Below are positions 47,404 through 56,617 of a stretch of DNA of 64,000 nt, in pieces; within the stretch, counting starts at the first letter, position 1, and every line of letters starts with the position of its first letter. Where the stretch lies: the NCBI GenBank assembly GCA_041746975.1, contig JBGTGB010000058.1, forward strand, positions 1-64,000. Direction: 5' to 3'. The translations under genes were made by a program, and so were the position numbers. The stretch comes from Haliea sp041746975 (GTDB taxonomy: Bacteria; Pseudomonadota; Gammaproteobacteria; Pseudomonadales; Halieaceae). The notes under the pieces are model-generated. The model was not told the origin of the DNA. It saw only the letters and a list, made by a program, of their open reading frames with translations, and ran no database searches.

Positions 47404-50115
47404 TCAGGCCACCGAGCGCTGCTTGAGTGGGCCGATGGGCGCCGGCAGGTCAAGATTTCGCAGGTATTCATCCATGATTGCACTGCCCTCATAGTCGGCG
47501 GCGCGAGCACGGGCGCCGGCCCGCAGCGCCGCGTGTCGTCCCGGTTTCTGAAAGTGAGCCACTATGTGGGCGGCGAACTCCTCCTCGTCCGCAGCCAGAT
47601 AACCGCTCACGCCAGGCTGGATAATGTCCGCGGGTCCTTTTGTGGCATAGGCGACAGCCGGCATGCCGTGAGCAAAAGCTTCCAGTAAAACGTTGCCGAA
47701 GGTATCGAAACGCGAGGGGAATACGAACAGGTCCAGGCCCTGGTACAGCTGGGCGAGTCGGGCATGATCGGTCCAGCCAAGAAACACGGCGTCCGGCAGT
47801 TGTGCCCGCAAAGCATCTTCCTCCGGTCCTGAGCCCGCGATTACCAGGCGCAGGTCCGGCAGTGACTGCCGCGCCCGATCGAGAATTCGCGGTAGATCGC
47901 GCAGGCCCTTTTCCTGGCTGAGGCGGCAGGCGATGAACAGCACGGGCGTCTCCGCGTCAGCGTCGGCAAAAAGTTCCCGCTTTTCCACTGGCACGCTGTT
48001 CGCAATGGCCTCAGGTGCCTGATGCGCGGTAAGAAACACCTGCATAGGATCGAGCTCCATTTCGTGGCCGGTCAGCCAGCGTTTGTGCTCGGTGTTCAGC
48101 ACAAAAACACCGTCGAACTGCTGGTATAGCAGGCGCAGCAGGCGCCGAATACGGTCGCGTTCGTGGGGCGTGGCGTCGGTCGTTGACTTGATGTATTCGA
48201 GCCAGTCGGTGTGCATGAAAAAGTAGCAGGGCACGTTGAACATGTACTTGAGAAACAGCGCGACCAGTACCATGGGGCCCTCGGTCGAGCAGATCACGCG
48301 ATCGTAACCACCTTCATAGAATGCGCGGGCAATCTGCAGCAGATCGGGAATCCTGAGCTGCTGGCCGCCGGTGTCGGGCAGGGTGTAGCTCCCCAGCGGT
48401 CTGAACACCAGCAGGTGATCCTCTGCCTCTCGCTCGTCGTCACAGACCAGCAGGTCGATGGGCAGATCTCTCTGCTGAATCTGGCGCAGCTTTCCGGTCA
48501 GGGAATTGGACACGCCGTTGCGGTCAAACAACGTATCGGTAAGATGCAGGGCGCGGCAATTGTGGCTGTTGCTACCCAGTTGTCGGGCAAAGTCGTTGAG
48601 AAACTGCCGATTCTGATAGAGTAAACGTGTACTTGCGACAGTGGCGCCAGCGAGAACCGCCGAGATCATCAGCGGAAAGGATATGCCGTCCAGCAAGTCC
48701 GTGACCTTGCGCCCACTGGTGTGGCGGTGTGGATTGTCACCACCGAATACCAGGGCGCTCAGCTGGGCAGGGATCTCGAAATTGCGCGTCAGCTCTTCGG
48801 TAGAAAACCGCAGGGCCTGATTGTCAGAGGTCAGCAGCCCGGATTTCTCAACCTTCGCCAGCATCAGGCGATTAAGATCGGTAAACAGCTCACCGATAGA
48901 CTCGTTGACTGTCGCTACGAATTCTTCCGGCGTCCCTTGCTTGCTCGCCGCGATCCGCTGCAGATGGTTGAGGCAGAAGCGGTATTTCTTCGCCACTTTC
49001 CACTTCAGCATGCGGTTGGGTTTCTTGCCCTGGAGGGCGTCGTGGACAAACTCGAAGAACTTGCGGGCGTGCTTCTTCTTCTGTAGTTCGAGCATGGCGT
49101 TGCTGATTGCGAGGCAGGCGAGTTTGTCGCTGGTTTCACCGCGGTGCAGGAGAATACGCAGCAGGCCTGGATCCTGAATGCGGGTGGCTACCTGAGCAAA
49201 GTAATCAAGCAGTGCGATATTGAGCTTCTGGTTCTCGCCTACGTGGCCAAATGGCGCGATGCGCCCTTCACGGATGGCTTCCAAGGCCAGCGCTGAGGGC
49301 TTTTCCTGGAGCAGGCGTTGCTGCAGGTCAGGTACCTGCAGAAAAGAGCCGCACTGTCCGGCAAATATTCCCATGTGATCGTCCGAGCCACCGGTAAGAA
49401 CCTTCGGACTCTCCGCATTCACACCGAAATCGGCGGGATTCAACCGGTGCTTGCGTCCCCAGGCCTGCATCTTTTCTGGAGTGATGCTGCGGGCCCAGTT
49501 GAGTGTCAGCGTCGACTGCCAGAGGTCGCGCTGCCCATTCAGGACCTCGACTCGCTGGAACAACAGCGCCAGCAGTTCAAAGACGGTGGGATCGACCTTG
49601 CCGGTGTGGGCATACAAAAACAGGGGGTGCGGCAGGATAACCGGAAGGTCATGCTCGGCAGCGTAGCGGAGAAACTGATAAACATCGCGCCGATGGCGGT
49701 TGAGAATTTCTTCCTGGGCTGGACTGAAACCATAAGTCAGAACATGCACGAACAGGTCACGATCGGGAAAGTGACAGGTGAATTCGGCACCTACCAGCAC
49801 ATCCTCCCCCTTGTCCAACAGCTGCCAGCAGGACCGCGCATTGTTGTGGTTGGTCACCGTAATAACATCGCTGCCGTGCTGGCGCAGGCATTTCACCAGT
49901 TTCTTGCTTTCCAGCCAGGTCTCGGGCAGGCGCAGTATCCGCCCCCATAGTTCATCCGGTTGGTCGCTGTTCAGGTCGTGGCAGTGCAGATCGATCCGGA
50001 GTCGATCCTCCGCCGCAAAGCGCGTCTCCTCCTGCTCCAGGAAGCTATTGAAGCCGTTCGCGAGCGAAGGGCGGAAGTCTGCCTGGCGGGCGCGATCAAG
50101 CTGGGTAACAGTCAT
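47404..50115 (-). CDS. PHP-domain phosphoesterase fused to GT4 glycosyltransferase
   Basis: A 903-residue two-part protein. The N-terminal part carries a PHP metal-phosphoesterase domain: RIDLHCHDLNSD (His44, His46), TVTNHNNARS, VGAEFTCHF and GGSDDHMG supply the metal ligands. After a helical middle, the C-terminal 370 residues are a GT-B glycosyltransferase of family 4, with ICSTEGPMVLVAL in the N-lobe, CRLSQEKGLRDLP, and the nucleotide-sugar motif DTFGNVLLEAFAHGMP (Asp replacing the first Glu of the EX7E motif). The ATG at 50115 has GGGAGAA upstream and overlaps the stop of the aminotransferase gene (ATGA). A sugar transfer to a lipid with linked dephosphorylation is an inference. Confidence 0.9.
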   Translation of the reverse strand: MTVTQLDRARQADFRPSLANGFNSFLEQEETRFAAEDRLRIDLHCHDLNSDQPDELWGRILRLPETWLESKKLVKCLRQHGSDVITVTNHNNARSCWQLLDKGEDVLVGAEFTCHFPDRDLFVHVLTYGFSPAQEEILNRHRRDVYQFLRYAAEHDLPVILPHPLFLYAHTGKVDPTVFELLALLFQRVEVLNGQRDLWQSTLTLNWARSITPEKMQAWGRKHRLNPADFGVNAESPKVLTGGSDDHMGIFAGQCGSFLQVPDLQQRLLQEKPSALALEAIREGRIAPFGHVGENQKLNIALLDYFAQVATRIQDPGLLRILLHRGETSDKLACLAISNAMLELQKKKHARKFFEFVHDALQGKKPNRMLKWKVAKKYRFCLNHLQRIAASKQGTPEEFVATVNESIGELFTDLNRLMLAKVEKSGLLTSDNQALRFSTEELTRNFEIPAQLSALVFGGDNPHRHTSGRKVTDLLDGISFPLMISAVLAGATVASTRLLYQNRQFLNDFARQLGSNSHNCRALHLTDTLFDRNGVSNSLTGKLRQIQQRDLPIDLLVCDDEREAEDHLLVFRPLGSYTLPDTGGQQLRIPDLLQIARAFYEGGYDRVICSTEGPMVLVALFLKYMFNVPCYFFMHTDWLEYIKSTTDATPHERDRIRRLLRLLYQQFDGVFVLNTEHKRWLTGHEMELDPMQVFLTAHQAPEAIANSVPVEKRELFADADAETPVLFIACRLSQEKGLRDLPRILDRARQSLPDLRLVIAGSGPEEDALRAQLPDAVFLGWTDHARLAQLYQGLDLFVFPSRFDTFGNVLLEAFAHGMPAVAYATKGPADIIQPGVSGYLAADEEEFAAHIVAHFQKPGRHAALRAGARARAADYEGSAIMDEYLRNLDLPAPIGPLKQRSVA

Positions 50116-51833
50116 GGTGTTCTCCCGGTGATGGCGTCGATAGTGTCGGTCGCTATGGGTGAGTGACCGGCGACTGGCTGCAGGCCAAATCTGGCTCGCA
50201 ACATTTCTGTGACCAGTTGGCGTTGTATCTCGCGGTGGGTGAGCTGCTCTGACTGCCACCACCAGCCGTCCATGGCCATTTGCCGGGCCGCATCGAGAAA
50301 GCGTTGCACGACTGCGGAGAAGTCATCGTCGGAGTAGTTGAGGCTCATGATCAGGCGGCCACTGCCGACCCAGGAGAGCTCCAGACCCTGATCGCGCAGG
50401 TAGAACTGGAACATCCAGTTGTAGCGGGAGGGCACCGTGTAGAGGACGGTCCAGATACTGTGCATATTGGCGACTCGCACAGGGAGTTGCGCCCTGGTAA
50501 GCTGATCGTTCAGCTGCCTCGCGCGCGCATTCCAGAGTGTATCCGCGTCCCGGTACAGGGCCTGGTAGTAAGGTTCTTCCACACGCTGCAGAAAAACGTT
50601 CATTGCGGCCATGACATAGGGATGGGAATTGAAAGTGCCGCGTGCAAAGGCGATGTTTGCCGGCTGTTCTTCCTTGAAGCGCTTCATCAACTGACGGCGA
50701 CCGCACAGTACACCCACGGGCAGGCCACCGCCCAGGGTTTTGCCGTAGGTGACCATATCGGCCTGGATGCCGAAGTACTCCTGGGCGCCGCGATGGGCAA
50801 GCCGAAAGCCGGTGAAGACCTCATCGAAGATCAGGACGATACCGCGGCGGGTACAGACCTCGCGTATCAGCTGCAGCCAGTGGGTGTAGGTGCTGCGGTC
50901 AAAATGGGCGCTGCGGCCGCTGCTCACCAGAGTGGCATCGCCGGCTGCATCCGCGTTGGGGTGCAGGGCCTGCAGCGGGTTGATCAGCACGCAGGCGATG
51001 TTCTTGCGGGTCTCCAGCACCTTGAGCGTACGCTCGCTCAAGTCGCACAATGTGTACACGTCGCTGGTCTTGCGCTGATTGCCGACACCCGGCTGCACAC
51101 CGTCCCACCAGCCATGGTAGGCGCCGCAAAGCCGGACCAGGTGTGAACGGCCGGTGTGATAGCGGGCAAGGCGTACGGCCTGCATTACTGCCTCCGTGCC
51201 GGACATATGGAAGGACACTTCATCCAGTCCCGATAGGGCCTGCAAGCGTTCTACATTGTCCCGGATTACCGGATGGTAGGGGCCGAGCACTGGTCCCAGC
51301 GGACCCGCTATGCGCGTGGCTTCCGCAAGGCAGTCCTTGTAGAAATCGTAACCGAAGACGTTAACGCCGTAGGAGCCCGACAGATCGTAGCGCCAGTTGC
51401 CGTCAATATCCCGGAGGCGAACTCCGTCGCTGCAGTCAACGACGGAGCCTTGGCGCAGCGCTTTCGCCAGACCATTCCGATAGGGAAAGGGCACCCGGTA
51501 GGCACTGGTGAAGCTCACATCGGAGATACTGCTGTCGAGCGTTGCGCCGAACTCCAGGCTCTTGGGGGAGCGCGCCTGCAGCTGACGGATTAACCTGCCA
51601 AAACCGGCTCGACGCTGCTCAGCAACCTCAGAAGGCGCTCCGTCACTGTTGAAGTAGCGTTCAGGACCAAAGCTGTAATAGGGAACCAGACGGGAGATCC
51701 GGCGTGACCATTTGGCGTGGCCACGCAGGGAGGGGTGTTTTGCCAGAGACAGACGCAGCCTGTTCCAGAGGAGGTAAATGAATACCAGCATGGCTGGTAC
51801 CAGCAGGAGATAAGTTTCAATACCGTTGAGCAT
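50112..51833 (-). CDS. Membrane-anchored class III aminotransferase (GSA-aminotransferase-like)
   Basis: A 573-residue PLP enzyme of the class III / glutamate-1-semialdehyde aminomutase type. Residues 4-22 form one hydrophobic helix (LNGIETYLLLVPAMLVFIYL), so the enzyme is held in the membrane, followed by a linker of about 100 residues. The catalytic part has SGTEAVMQAVRLAR, FDEVFTGFR (Asp337, ring nitrogen partner) and YGKTLGGGLPVG (PLP lysine, Lys365). Class III aminotransferases are normally soluble; anchoring suggests a lipid or polyprenyl-bound substrate. It is the first gene of a four-gene leftward operon with PHP-glycosyltransferase, psd and a DUF962-like gene. Confidence 0.9.
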   Translation of the reverse strand: MLNGIETYLLLVPAMLVFIYLLWNRLRLSLAKHPSLRGHAKWSRRISRLVPYYSFGPERYFNSDGAPSEVAEQRRAGFGRLIRQLQARSPKSLEFGATLDSSISDVSFTSAYRVPFPYRNGLAKALRQGSVVDCSDGVRLRDIDGNWRYDLSGSYGVNVFGYDFYKDCLAEATRIAGPLGPVLGPYHPVIRDNVERLQALSGLDEVSFHMSGTEAVMQAVRLARYHTGRSHLVRLCGAYHGWWDGVQPGVGNQRKTSDVYTLCDLSERTLKVLETRKNIACVLINPLQALHPNADAAGDATLVSSGRSAHFDRSTYTHWLQLIREVCTRRGIVLIFDEVFTGFRLAHRGAQEYFGIQADMVTYGKTLGGGLPVGVLCGRRQLMKRFKEEQPANIAFARGTFNSHPYVMAAMNVFLQRVEEPYYQALYRDADTLWNARARQLNDQLTRAQLPVRVANMHSIWTVLYTVPSRYNWMFQFYLRDQGLELSWVGSGRLIMSLNYSDDDFSAVVQRFLDAARQMAMDGWWWQSEQLTHREIQRQLVTEMLRARFGLQPVAGHSPIATDTIDAITGRTP

Positions 51834-51977
51834 GGGCTTCCCGCGCCGTGGCAACCACGCATGACGCAGCTACCGTTGGTTTGGTCCACAATGCACCGGT
51901 TTGATTGCAGTGTTCTTACAGTTTCGGGAAGCTTTTGTTGCAGTGAGAGGGCCCGCGTCGGACGCAGGCCGCCGCGA

Positions 51978-53255
51978 TCAGCCTTTGCTGGCAGCCAGCG
52001 CCTGCTCGATATCGGCGATGATATCGTCGATGTGCTCGATACCAACCGAGATGCGCACCATGTCGTCACTGACACCCGCTGCTGCGAGCTCCTCGGGATT
52101 AAGCTGGCGATGGGTGGTGCTCGCCGGATGGCAGGCGAGAGATTTGGCGTCGCCGATATTGACCAGACGCAGGATCAATCGCAGCGCATCGATAAAGCGC
52201 CCGCCCGCATCGTGACCACCGTCAATGCCGAAGCTGAGAATACCTGAGGCCTTGCCACCACAGATTTTCTCGCAGGTTTCCCGAAAGGGGCTGTCCTTGA
52301 GGCCGGCGTAATTTACCCAGCGCACCTGCGGGTGCTGGTGCAGATACTGCGCAACTTTTTCCGCATTGCTGCAATGGCGTTCCATGCGCAGGTCCAGAGT
52401 CTCCAGACCCTGCATCAGCAGGAACGCGCTGTGTGGCGAAAGCGCGGCCCCGGTGTTGCGCAGGGGCGCCACCCGGCAGCGGCCAATAAATGCAGCGGGC
52501 CCCATGGCCTGGGTGTAGACCACGCCGTGGTAGGACGGGTCCGGTGTATTCATAATTGCAAAGCGCTCGGTGTGTGCTGCCCAGTCAAATTTGCCGGAAT
52601 CGACGATGGCGCCGCCAATCGTGGTGCCGTGGCCGCCGATGTACTTGGTCAGGGAATGCACCACGATATCGGCGCCGTGGTCAAAGGCCCGGCACAACAG
52701 CGGGGTAGCGACGGTATTGTCGACAATCAGGGGCACGCCCCCGGCATGGGCGATTTCCGCCCAGCGGTCGATATCCACCACGTTTCCTGCCGGGTTGCCG
52801 ATGGATTCGCAGAACAGGGCCCGGGTGTTCTCGTCTATAAGCGACGCGACACGTTCGAAGTCGTCGGCCTTGGCAAAGCGGGTCTCGATACCCTGGCGCG
52901 GGAATGTATGGGCAAAGAGGTTGTAGGTACCGCCATAGAGTTGCGAGGTGCTGACGATATTGGTACCCACTTCGGCGATGGCCTCGATCGCATAGCGGAT
53001 CGCCGCCATGCCCGAGGCCACGGCCAGGGCGCCAATTCCGCCTTCCAGCGCCGTCAGGCGTGCCTCCAGCACCGCATTGGTGGGGTTCATGATGCGGCTG
53101 TAAATGTTTCCCGGCACCTTGAGGTCGAACAGGTCGGCACCGTGCTGGGTATCATTGAAGGTGTAGGAGGTGGTCTGGTAGATGGGAGTGGTGGCGGCGT
53201 TGGTCGCCGGGTCGCCATCGTAGCCCGCGTGCAGGGCGATAGTTGCTGGTTTCAT
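51978..53255 (-). CDS. metY: O-acetylhomoserine sulfhydrylase
   Basis: A 425-residue PLP enzyme of the Cys/Met-metabolism family. The start ATIALHAGYDGDPATNAATT, the segment YSRIMNPTNAVLEARLTALE and the PLP-lysine motif VHSLTKYIGGHGTTIGG are those of O-acetylhomoserine sulfhydrylase (MetY), which makes homocysteine from O-acetylhomoserine and sulfide; LFCESIGNPAG and the length also agree. A related O-succinyl enzyme cannot be fully excluded. The ATG at 53255 matches the family start; upstream sequence in frame is not family-like. It is a single-gene unit, divergent from the molybdenum oxidoreductase genes. Confidence 0.92.
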   Translation of the reverse strand: MKPATIALHAGYDGDPATNAATTPIYQTTSYTFNDTQHGADLFDLKVPGNIYSRIMNPTNAVLEARLTALEGGIGALAVASGMAAIRYAIEAIAEVGTNIVSTSQLYGGTYNLFAHTFPRQGIETRFAKADDFERVASLIDENTRALFCESIGNPAGNVVDIDRWAEIAHAGGVPLIVDNTVATPLLCRAFDHGADIVVHSLTKYIGGHGTTIGGAIVDSGKFDWAAHTERFAIMNTPDPSYHGVVYTQAMGPAAFIGRCRVAPLRNTGAALSPHSAFLLMQGLETLDLRMERHCSNAEKVAQYLHQHPQVRWVNYAGLKDSPFRETCEKICGGKASGILSFGIDGGHDAGGRFIDALRLILRLVNIGDAKSLACHPASTTHRQLNPEELAAAGVSDDMVRISVGIEHIDDIIADIEQALAASKG

Positions 53256-53407
53256 GGTGTCGATCCGCTGTGGGTGTATTCTACCAGCGAGGGAGCGTAC
53301 CAGACCCGCAGGGGATGGCAAGGTCGGGCCGCCCAAGTCGCGCCTCTCGACTTGCTGTCTGCGCTGAAGAGTATAGAGTTACGGTATAACATTGAGGGGA
53401 AGCAATC

Positions 53408-53896
53408 ATGAAGTTGACGATAAACGGCAAGCAGACAGAAATTGACGCAGAGCCCGACATGCCCCTGCTGTGGGCATTGCGTGACCTCCTTGGCCTGCGC
53501 GGCACCAAGTACGGCTGCGGCAAGGGACTTTGCGGCGCCTGTACGGTGCACCTGGATGGCCAGCCGCGGCGCAGCTGCCAGCTGACGGTGGCGGACGCTG
53601 CGAAGGGCAAGGTAACGACCATAGAGGGATTGTCAGCCGATGGCTCCCATCCACTGCAGCAAGCCTGGCGCGAGTTCAATGTCCCCCAATGTGGCTACTG
53701 CCAGTCCGGCCAGTTAATGAGCGCCAGCGCGCTGCTGGCGAATAACTCCTCGCCATCGGACGAGGAAATCAACAGTGCGATGGCGGGCAACCTGTGTCGT
53801 TGCGGGACTTATCCGCGAATCCGCACAGCGATCAAAAGTACCTTCACGGACGCCGCTGCCATTGCCCAGGCAGTAACAAGGGAGGACACGGTATGA
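53408..53896 (+). CDS. iorA: (2Fe-2S) subunit of molybdenum hydroxylase (IorA-like)
   Basis: A 162-residue small subunit with two [2Fe-2S] clusters. The plant-ferredoxin-type cysteines are Cys37, 42, 45 and 57 (KYGCGKGLCGACTVH), and the second cluster Cys95, 98, 130 and 132 (QCGYCQSGQ, NLCRCGTY). This is the electron-transfer part of xanthine-oxidase-family enzymes of the isoquinoline 1-oxidoreductase type. Its stop overlaps the start of the large subunit by ATGA, so the two are made together. The usual c-type cytochrome partner gene is not adjacent. Confidence 0.92.
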   Translation: MKLTINGKQTEIDAEPDMPLLWALRDLLGLRGTKYGCGKGLCGACTVHLDGQPRRSCQLTVADAAKGKVTTIEGLSADGSHPLQQAWREFNVPQCGYCQSGQLMSASALLANNSSPSDEEINSAMAGNLCRCGTYPRIRTAIKSTFTDAAAIAQAVTREDTV

Positions 53897-56139
53897 GTGC
53901 TCTCAGCGTAGTTTCCAGACGCCGTTTCCTGCAGCTCACCGGTCTTGCGGCCAGCGGTCTGGTACTGGGTGCGGTTGCTCCTCGCAATCTGGCTCTGGCC
54001 GGTATTCTCGATGAGGCCCAGGGGTCACAGCTCAACCTGTTTGTCAGCGTGGCCACCGATGGCACTGTGGAGATCATTGCCCATCGCTCCGAGATGGGCA
54101 CCGGCATTCGCACCAGCCTGCCGCAGGTGGTAGCGGATGAAATGGAGGCAGACTGGCAGCGGGTCAAGGTAATCCAGGCCCATGCAGACGCCCGCTATGG
54201 CAGCCAGAACACCGACGGCTCCCGCTCCGTGCGCGACTTCTACCAGGTCATGCGGCAGATGGGAGCCGCGGCACGGACCCTGCTTGAGCAAGCTGCGGCC
54301 GCTGTTTGGGAAGTGCCGGTCGAGGAGTGCACAGCGCGCGAGCACGCGGTACACCACAGCGGCGGCAAGAGCCTCGGCTTCGGTGAGCTGGCGGCGAAAG
54401 CCGCAGACCAACCCCTGCCGGAATTGGAGACCCTGCGCCTTAAGGATCCGGCGGATTTCCGCTATATCGGCAAGGATGTGCCGATTGTCGACCTGCAGGA
54501 CATGACCACCGGCAATACCACCTACGGCATTGATGTGCACGTCCCCGGAATGCTCTACGCCAGCATCGAGCGCACTCCCTGGCTGCAGGGCCGTATCGCT
54601 TCCTACGATTCTTCCGCCGCACTGGAAGTGAGCGGTGTGCTGGACGTGGTTGAGCTTAAAGCGGTTGATGGAGCGCCGGGCTTCAACCCCATCGAGGGCG
54701 TTGCCGTAATTGCGACCAATAACTACAGCGCGCTCAAGGGGCGGGCGGCGCTGAAGGTGCGCTGGCGCAAGAGCGACCATAGCAGCCACAACGCGGACGC
54801 CTACCTCGATCAGCTGGTGGCACGGGTTGAGGGTGGCGCGGGTGAAGTGCGGCGTCAGCGAGGCGATGTAGACAGCGCCCTGGCAAACGCAGCGACGCTC
54901 CTTGAGGCGACCTATCGGACCCCCTACCTGGCTCATGCCTCCATGGAGCCGCCGGTGGCGACCGCGCGGGTTACAGATGAGGGCTGTGAAATCTGGGCCT
55001 GCACCCAGACGCCGCAGGCTACCCAGCAGGCCGTTGCGGATACGCTTGAGCTGGACCCCTCTGCCGTTACGGTACACGTAACGCTGTTGGGCGGTGGCTT
55101 CGGACGCAAGTCCAAGCCGGACTTCTCGGTAGAAGCGGCCAGGCTCGCTTCCCACGTTGGCAAACCGGTGCAGGTGGTCTGGAGTCGCGAGGATGATATC
55201 CGTCACGATTACTTTCACTCCTGCAGCGCCCAGCACTTTAAAGCTGCGCTGGATGAAGCCGGCACGGTGACTGCGTGGCTGGGACGGGAAGCTTCGCCTC
55301 CGATTGCTGCCACCTTCGATACCAGCGTGCGGAGGAATGGCGCTGGCGGCTTGTCCCAGAGCTTTGCCAGCGTGCCCTTCGCGGTACCCAACCTGCGCAT
55401 GGAAAGTCACGAGGCTCCCGCCCATGTGCGTATCGGCTGGCTGCGCGCTGTTTATAATGTTCCTTTTGCGTTCGGGGTTGGCAGCTTTGTCGACGAGCTG
55501 GCACATGCTGCCGGTCGCGACCCGGCCGAGTTCTGGCTGCAGCTTATCGGCGAGGACCGCCTGTTGGATTTCAGTGCCGAGGGTTTCGAGTACAGCAACT
55601 ATGGGCGCTCCCTTGCGGAGTATCCCTTTGCCACGGCGCGTACCAAGGGCGTGATCCGTGAGCTGGTGGCCTCCATCCCCTGGGGTGAAGAGTTACCGGA
55701 AGGGCAGGGTTGGGGGCTCTCGGTGGCCAACAGTTTCCTCAGCGATGTCGCAGTCGCCAGCAAGGTGGAAGTGAGAGACGGTCGCTTGCGGGTCCTGGAA
55801 CTGCACGGCGTCATCGATGCCGGCCGTGTGATCAACCCGGATCGCGTCCACGCGCAGATGGAGGGTGGCATGATTTTTGGCCTGAGCCTGGCCCTGAACG
55901 GCGAGATCACCTTCGACGGCGGTGAGGCGCAGCAGTCCAACTTCCACGACTATCCCATCGCGCGCATGGACCAGGTCCCCGGTGTGATCCGCAGCCACAT
56001 CATAAAGAGTGACGCGGCCCCAACCGGGGTTGGAGAGCCCCCCACGCCGCCCACCGCGCCCGCCATCGCCAACGCGGTCTTTGCCGCTACCGGCAAGCGC
56101 ATTCGGGAGCTGCCCCTGGGTAAGCACTTCAATGTGTGA
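53893..56139 (+). CDS. iorB: Molybdopterin-binding subunit, xanthine dehydrogenase family (IorB-like)
   Basis: A 748-residue molybdenum hydroxylase large subunit that, with the small subunit, would hydroxylate an aldehyde or N-heterocycle with water as oxygen source. A Tat signal (SRRRFLQLTG, residues 8-17) shows export as a folded, cofactor-loaded protein to the periplasm. Molybdopterin-binding motifs include LLGGGFGRKSKPDF and VGEPPTPPTAPAIANAV near the end, the latter with the active-site glutamate region (GVGEPP). Closest general type: isoquinoline 1-oxidoreductase beta subunit. The true start is the ATG at 53893, coupled to iorA. The substrate is unknown. Confidence 0.92.
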   Translation: MSALSVVSRRRFLQLTGLAASGLVLGAVAPRNLALAGILDEAQGSQLNLFVSVATDGTVEIIAHRSEMGTGIRTSLPQVVADEMEADWQRVKVIQAHADARYGSQNTDGSRSVRDFYQVMRQMGAAARTLLEQAAAAVWEVPVEECTAREHAVHHSGGKSLGFGELAAKAADQPLPELETLRLKDPADFRYIGKDVPIVDLQDMTTGNTTYGIDVHVPGMLYASIERTPWLQGRIASYDSSAALEVSGVLDVVELKAVDGAPGFNPIEGVAVIATNNYSALKGRAALKVRWRKSDHSSHNADAYLDQLVARVEGGAGEVRRQRGDVDSALANAATLLEATYRTPYLAHASMEPPVATARVTDEGCEIWACTQTPQATQQAVADTLELDPSAVTVHVTLLGGGFGRKSKPDFSVEAARLASHVGKPVQVVWSREDDIRHDYFHSCSAQHFKAALDEAGTVTAWLGREASPPIAATFDTSVRRNGAGGLSQSFASVPFAVPNLRMESHEAPAHVRIGWLRAVYNVPFAFGVGSFVDELAHAAGRDPAEFWLQLIGEDRLLDFSAEGFEYSNYGRSLAEYPFATARTKGVIRELVASIPWGEELPEGQGWGLSVANSFLSDVAVASKVEVRDGRLRVLELHGVIDAGRVINPDRVHAQMEGGMIFGLSLALNGEITFDGGEAQQSNFHDYPIARMDQVPGVIRSHIIKSDAAPTGVGEPPTPPTAPAIANAVFAATGKRIRELPLGKHFNV

Positions 56140-56158
56140 GCTGGGGACAGTGATTTGC

Positions 56159-56617
56159 TCAGTTTGCTGCGACCAGCATCACCCCAAGCAGCATCATGAT
56201 GGTGCCTGCTAGCCTGGGCGGTGAGAGGGGAATTTTCGGGTATCCAAGCCAGCCTTTCCGGTCCAGCAGCAGCGCTGCGATCACCTGACCGCAGATAAGG
56301 GTAATCGCAAGCGTCAACGCGCCGAGTCTGGGCGCCAGGAAAATCGCCATGGTGACGATGAACGCTCCGAAGACGCCGCCCAGCCATGCCCACCAGGGGG
56401 TGGTCGCGAACGCGCCGGTCCTGAACCACACCCAGCCGCGGGTCATGGCGATTAGCCCCAGGGTGCAGGTCCCCAGCAGAAACGAAACGAGCGCCGCCTG
56501 CACCGGAGAGGCGAGGTGGGTGCGCAACTCGGCATTGATGCCAGCCTGGGAGGCGAGAGAGCAGCCGACGGCAATGCTGCACGCCAACAGGAGATACTTG
56601 CCGGGCGAATTATGCAT
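56159..56617 (-). CDS. DUF606/YdcZ-family membrane protein (second of a pair)
   Basis: A 152-residue membrane protein with five hydrophobic helices, of the DUF606 (YdcZ) branch of the drug/metabolite transporter superfamily. SQAGINAELRTHL, WWAWLGGVFGAF and the LGALTLAITLICGQVIAALLLD segment are family hallmarks. It is about half similar to the neighbouring upstream protein and overlaps it by a TGATG junction, so the two are made together and may form a heterodimer, as known for paired small transporters. Substrate unknown. Confidence 0.88.
   Translation of the reverse strand: MHNSPGKYLLLACSIAVGCSLASQAGINAELRTHLASPVQAALVSFLLGTCTLGLIAMTRGWVWFRTGAFATTPWWAWLGGVFGAFIVTMAIFLAPRLGALTLAITLICGQVIAALLLDRKGWLGYPKIPLSPPRLAGTIMMLLGVMLVAAN

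Noticed and set aside
46510..47688. Open frame on the plus strand (about 392 codons)
   Set aside because: Antisense to psd and to the end of the PHP-glycosyltransferase gene, both clear genes.
54025..55506. Long open frame on the minus strand (about 493 codons)
   Set aside because: Antisense to the molybdenum hydroxylase large subunit; composition is rich in His, Gly and Arg with no domain.
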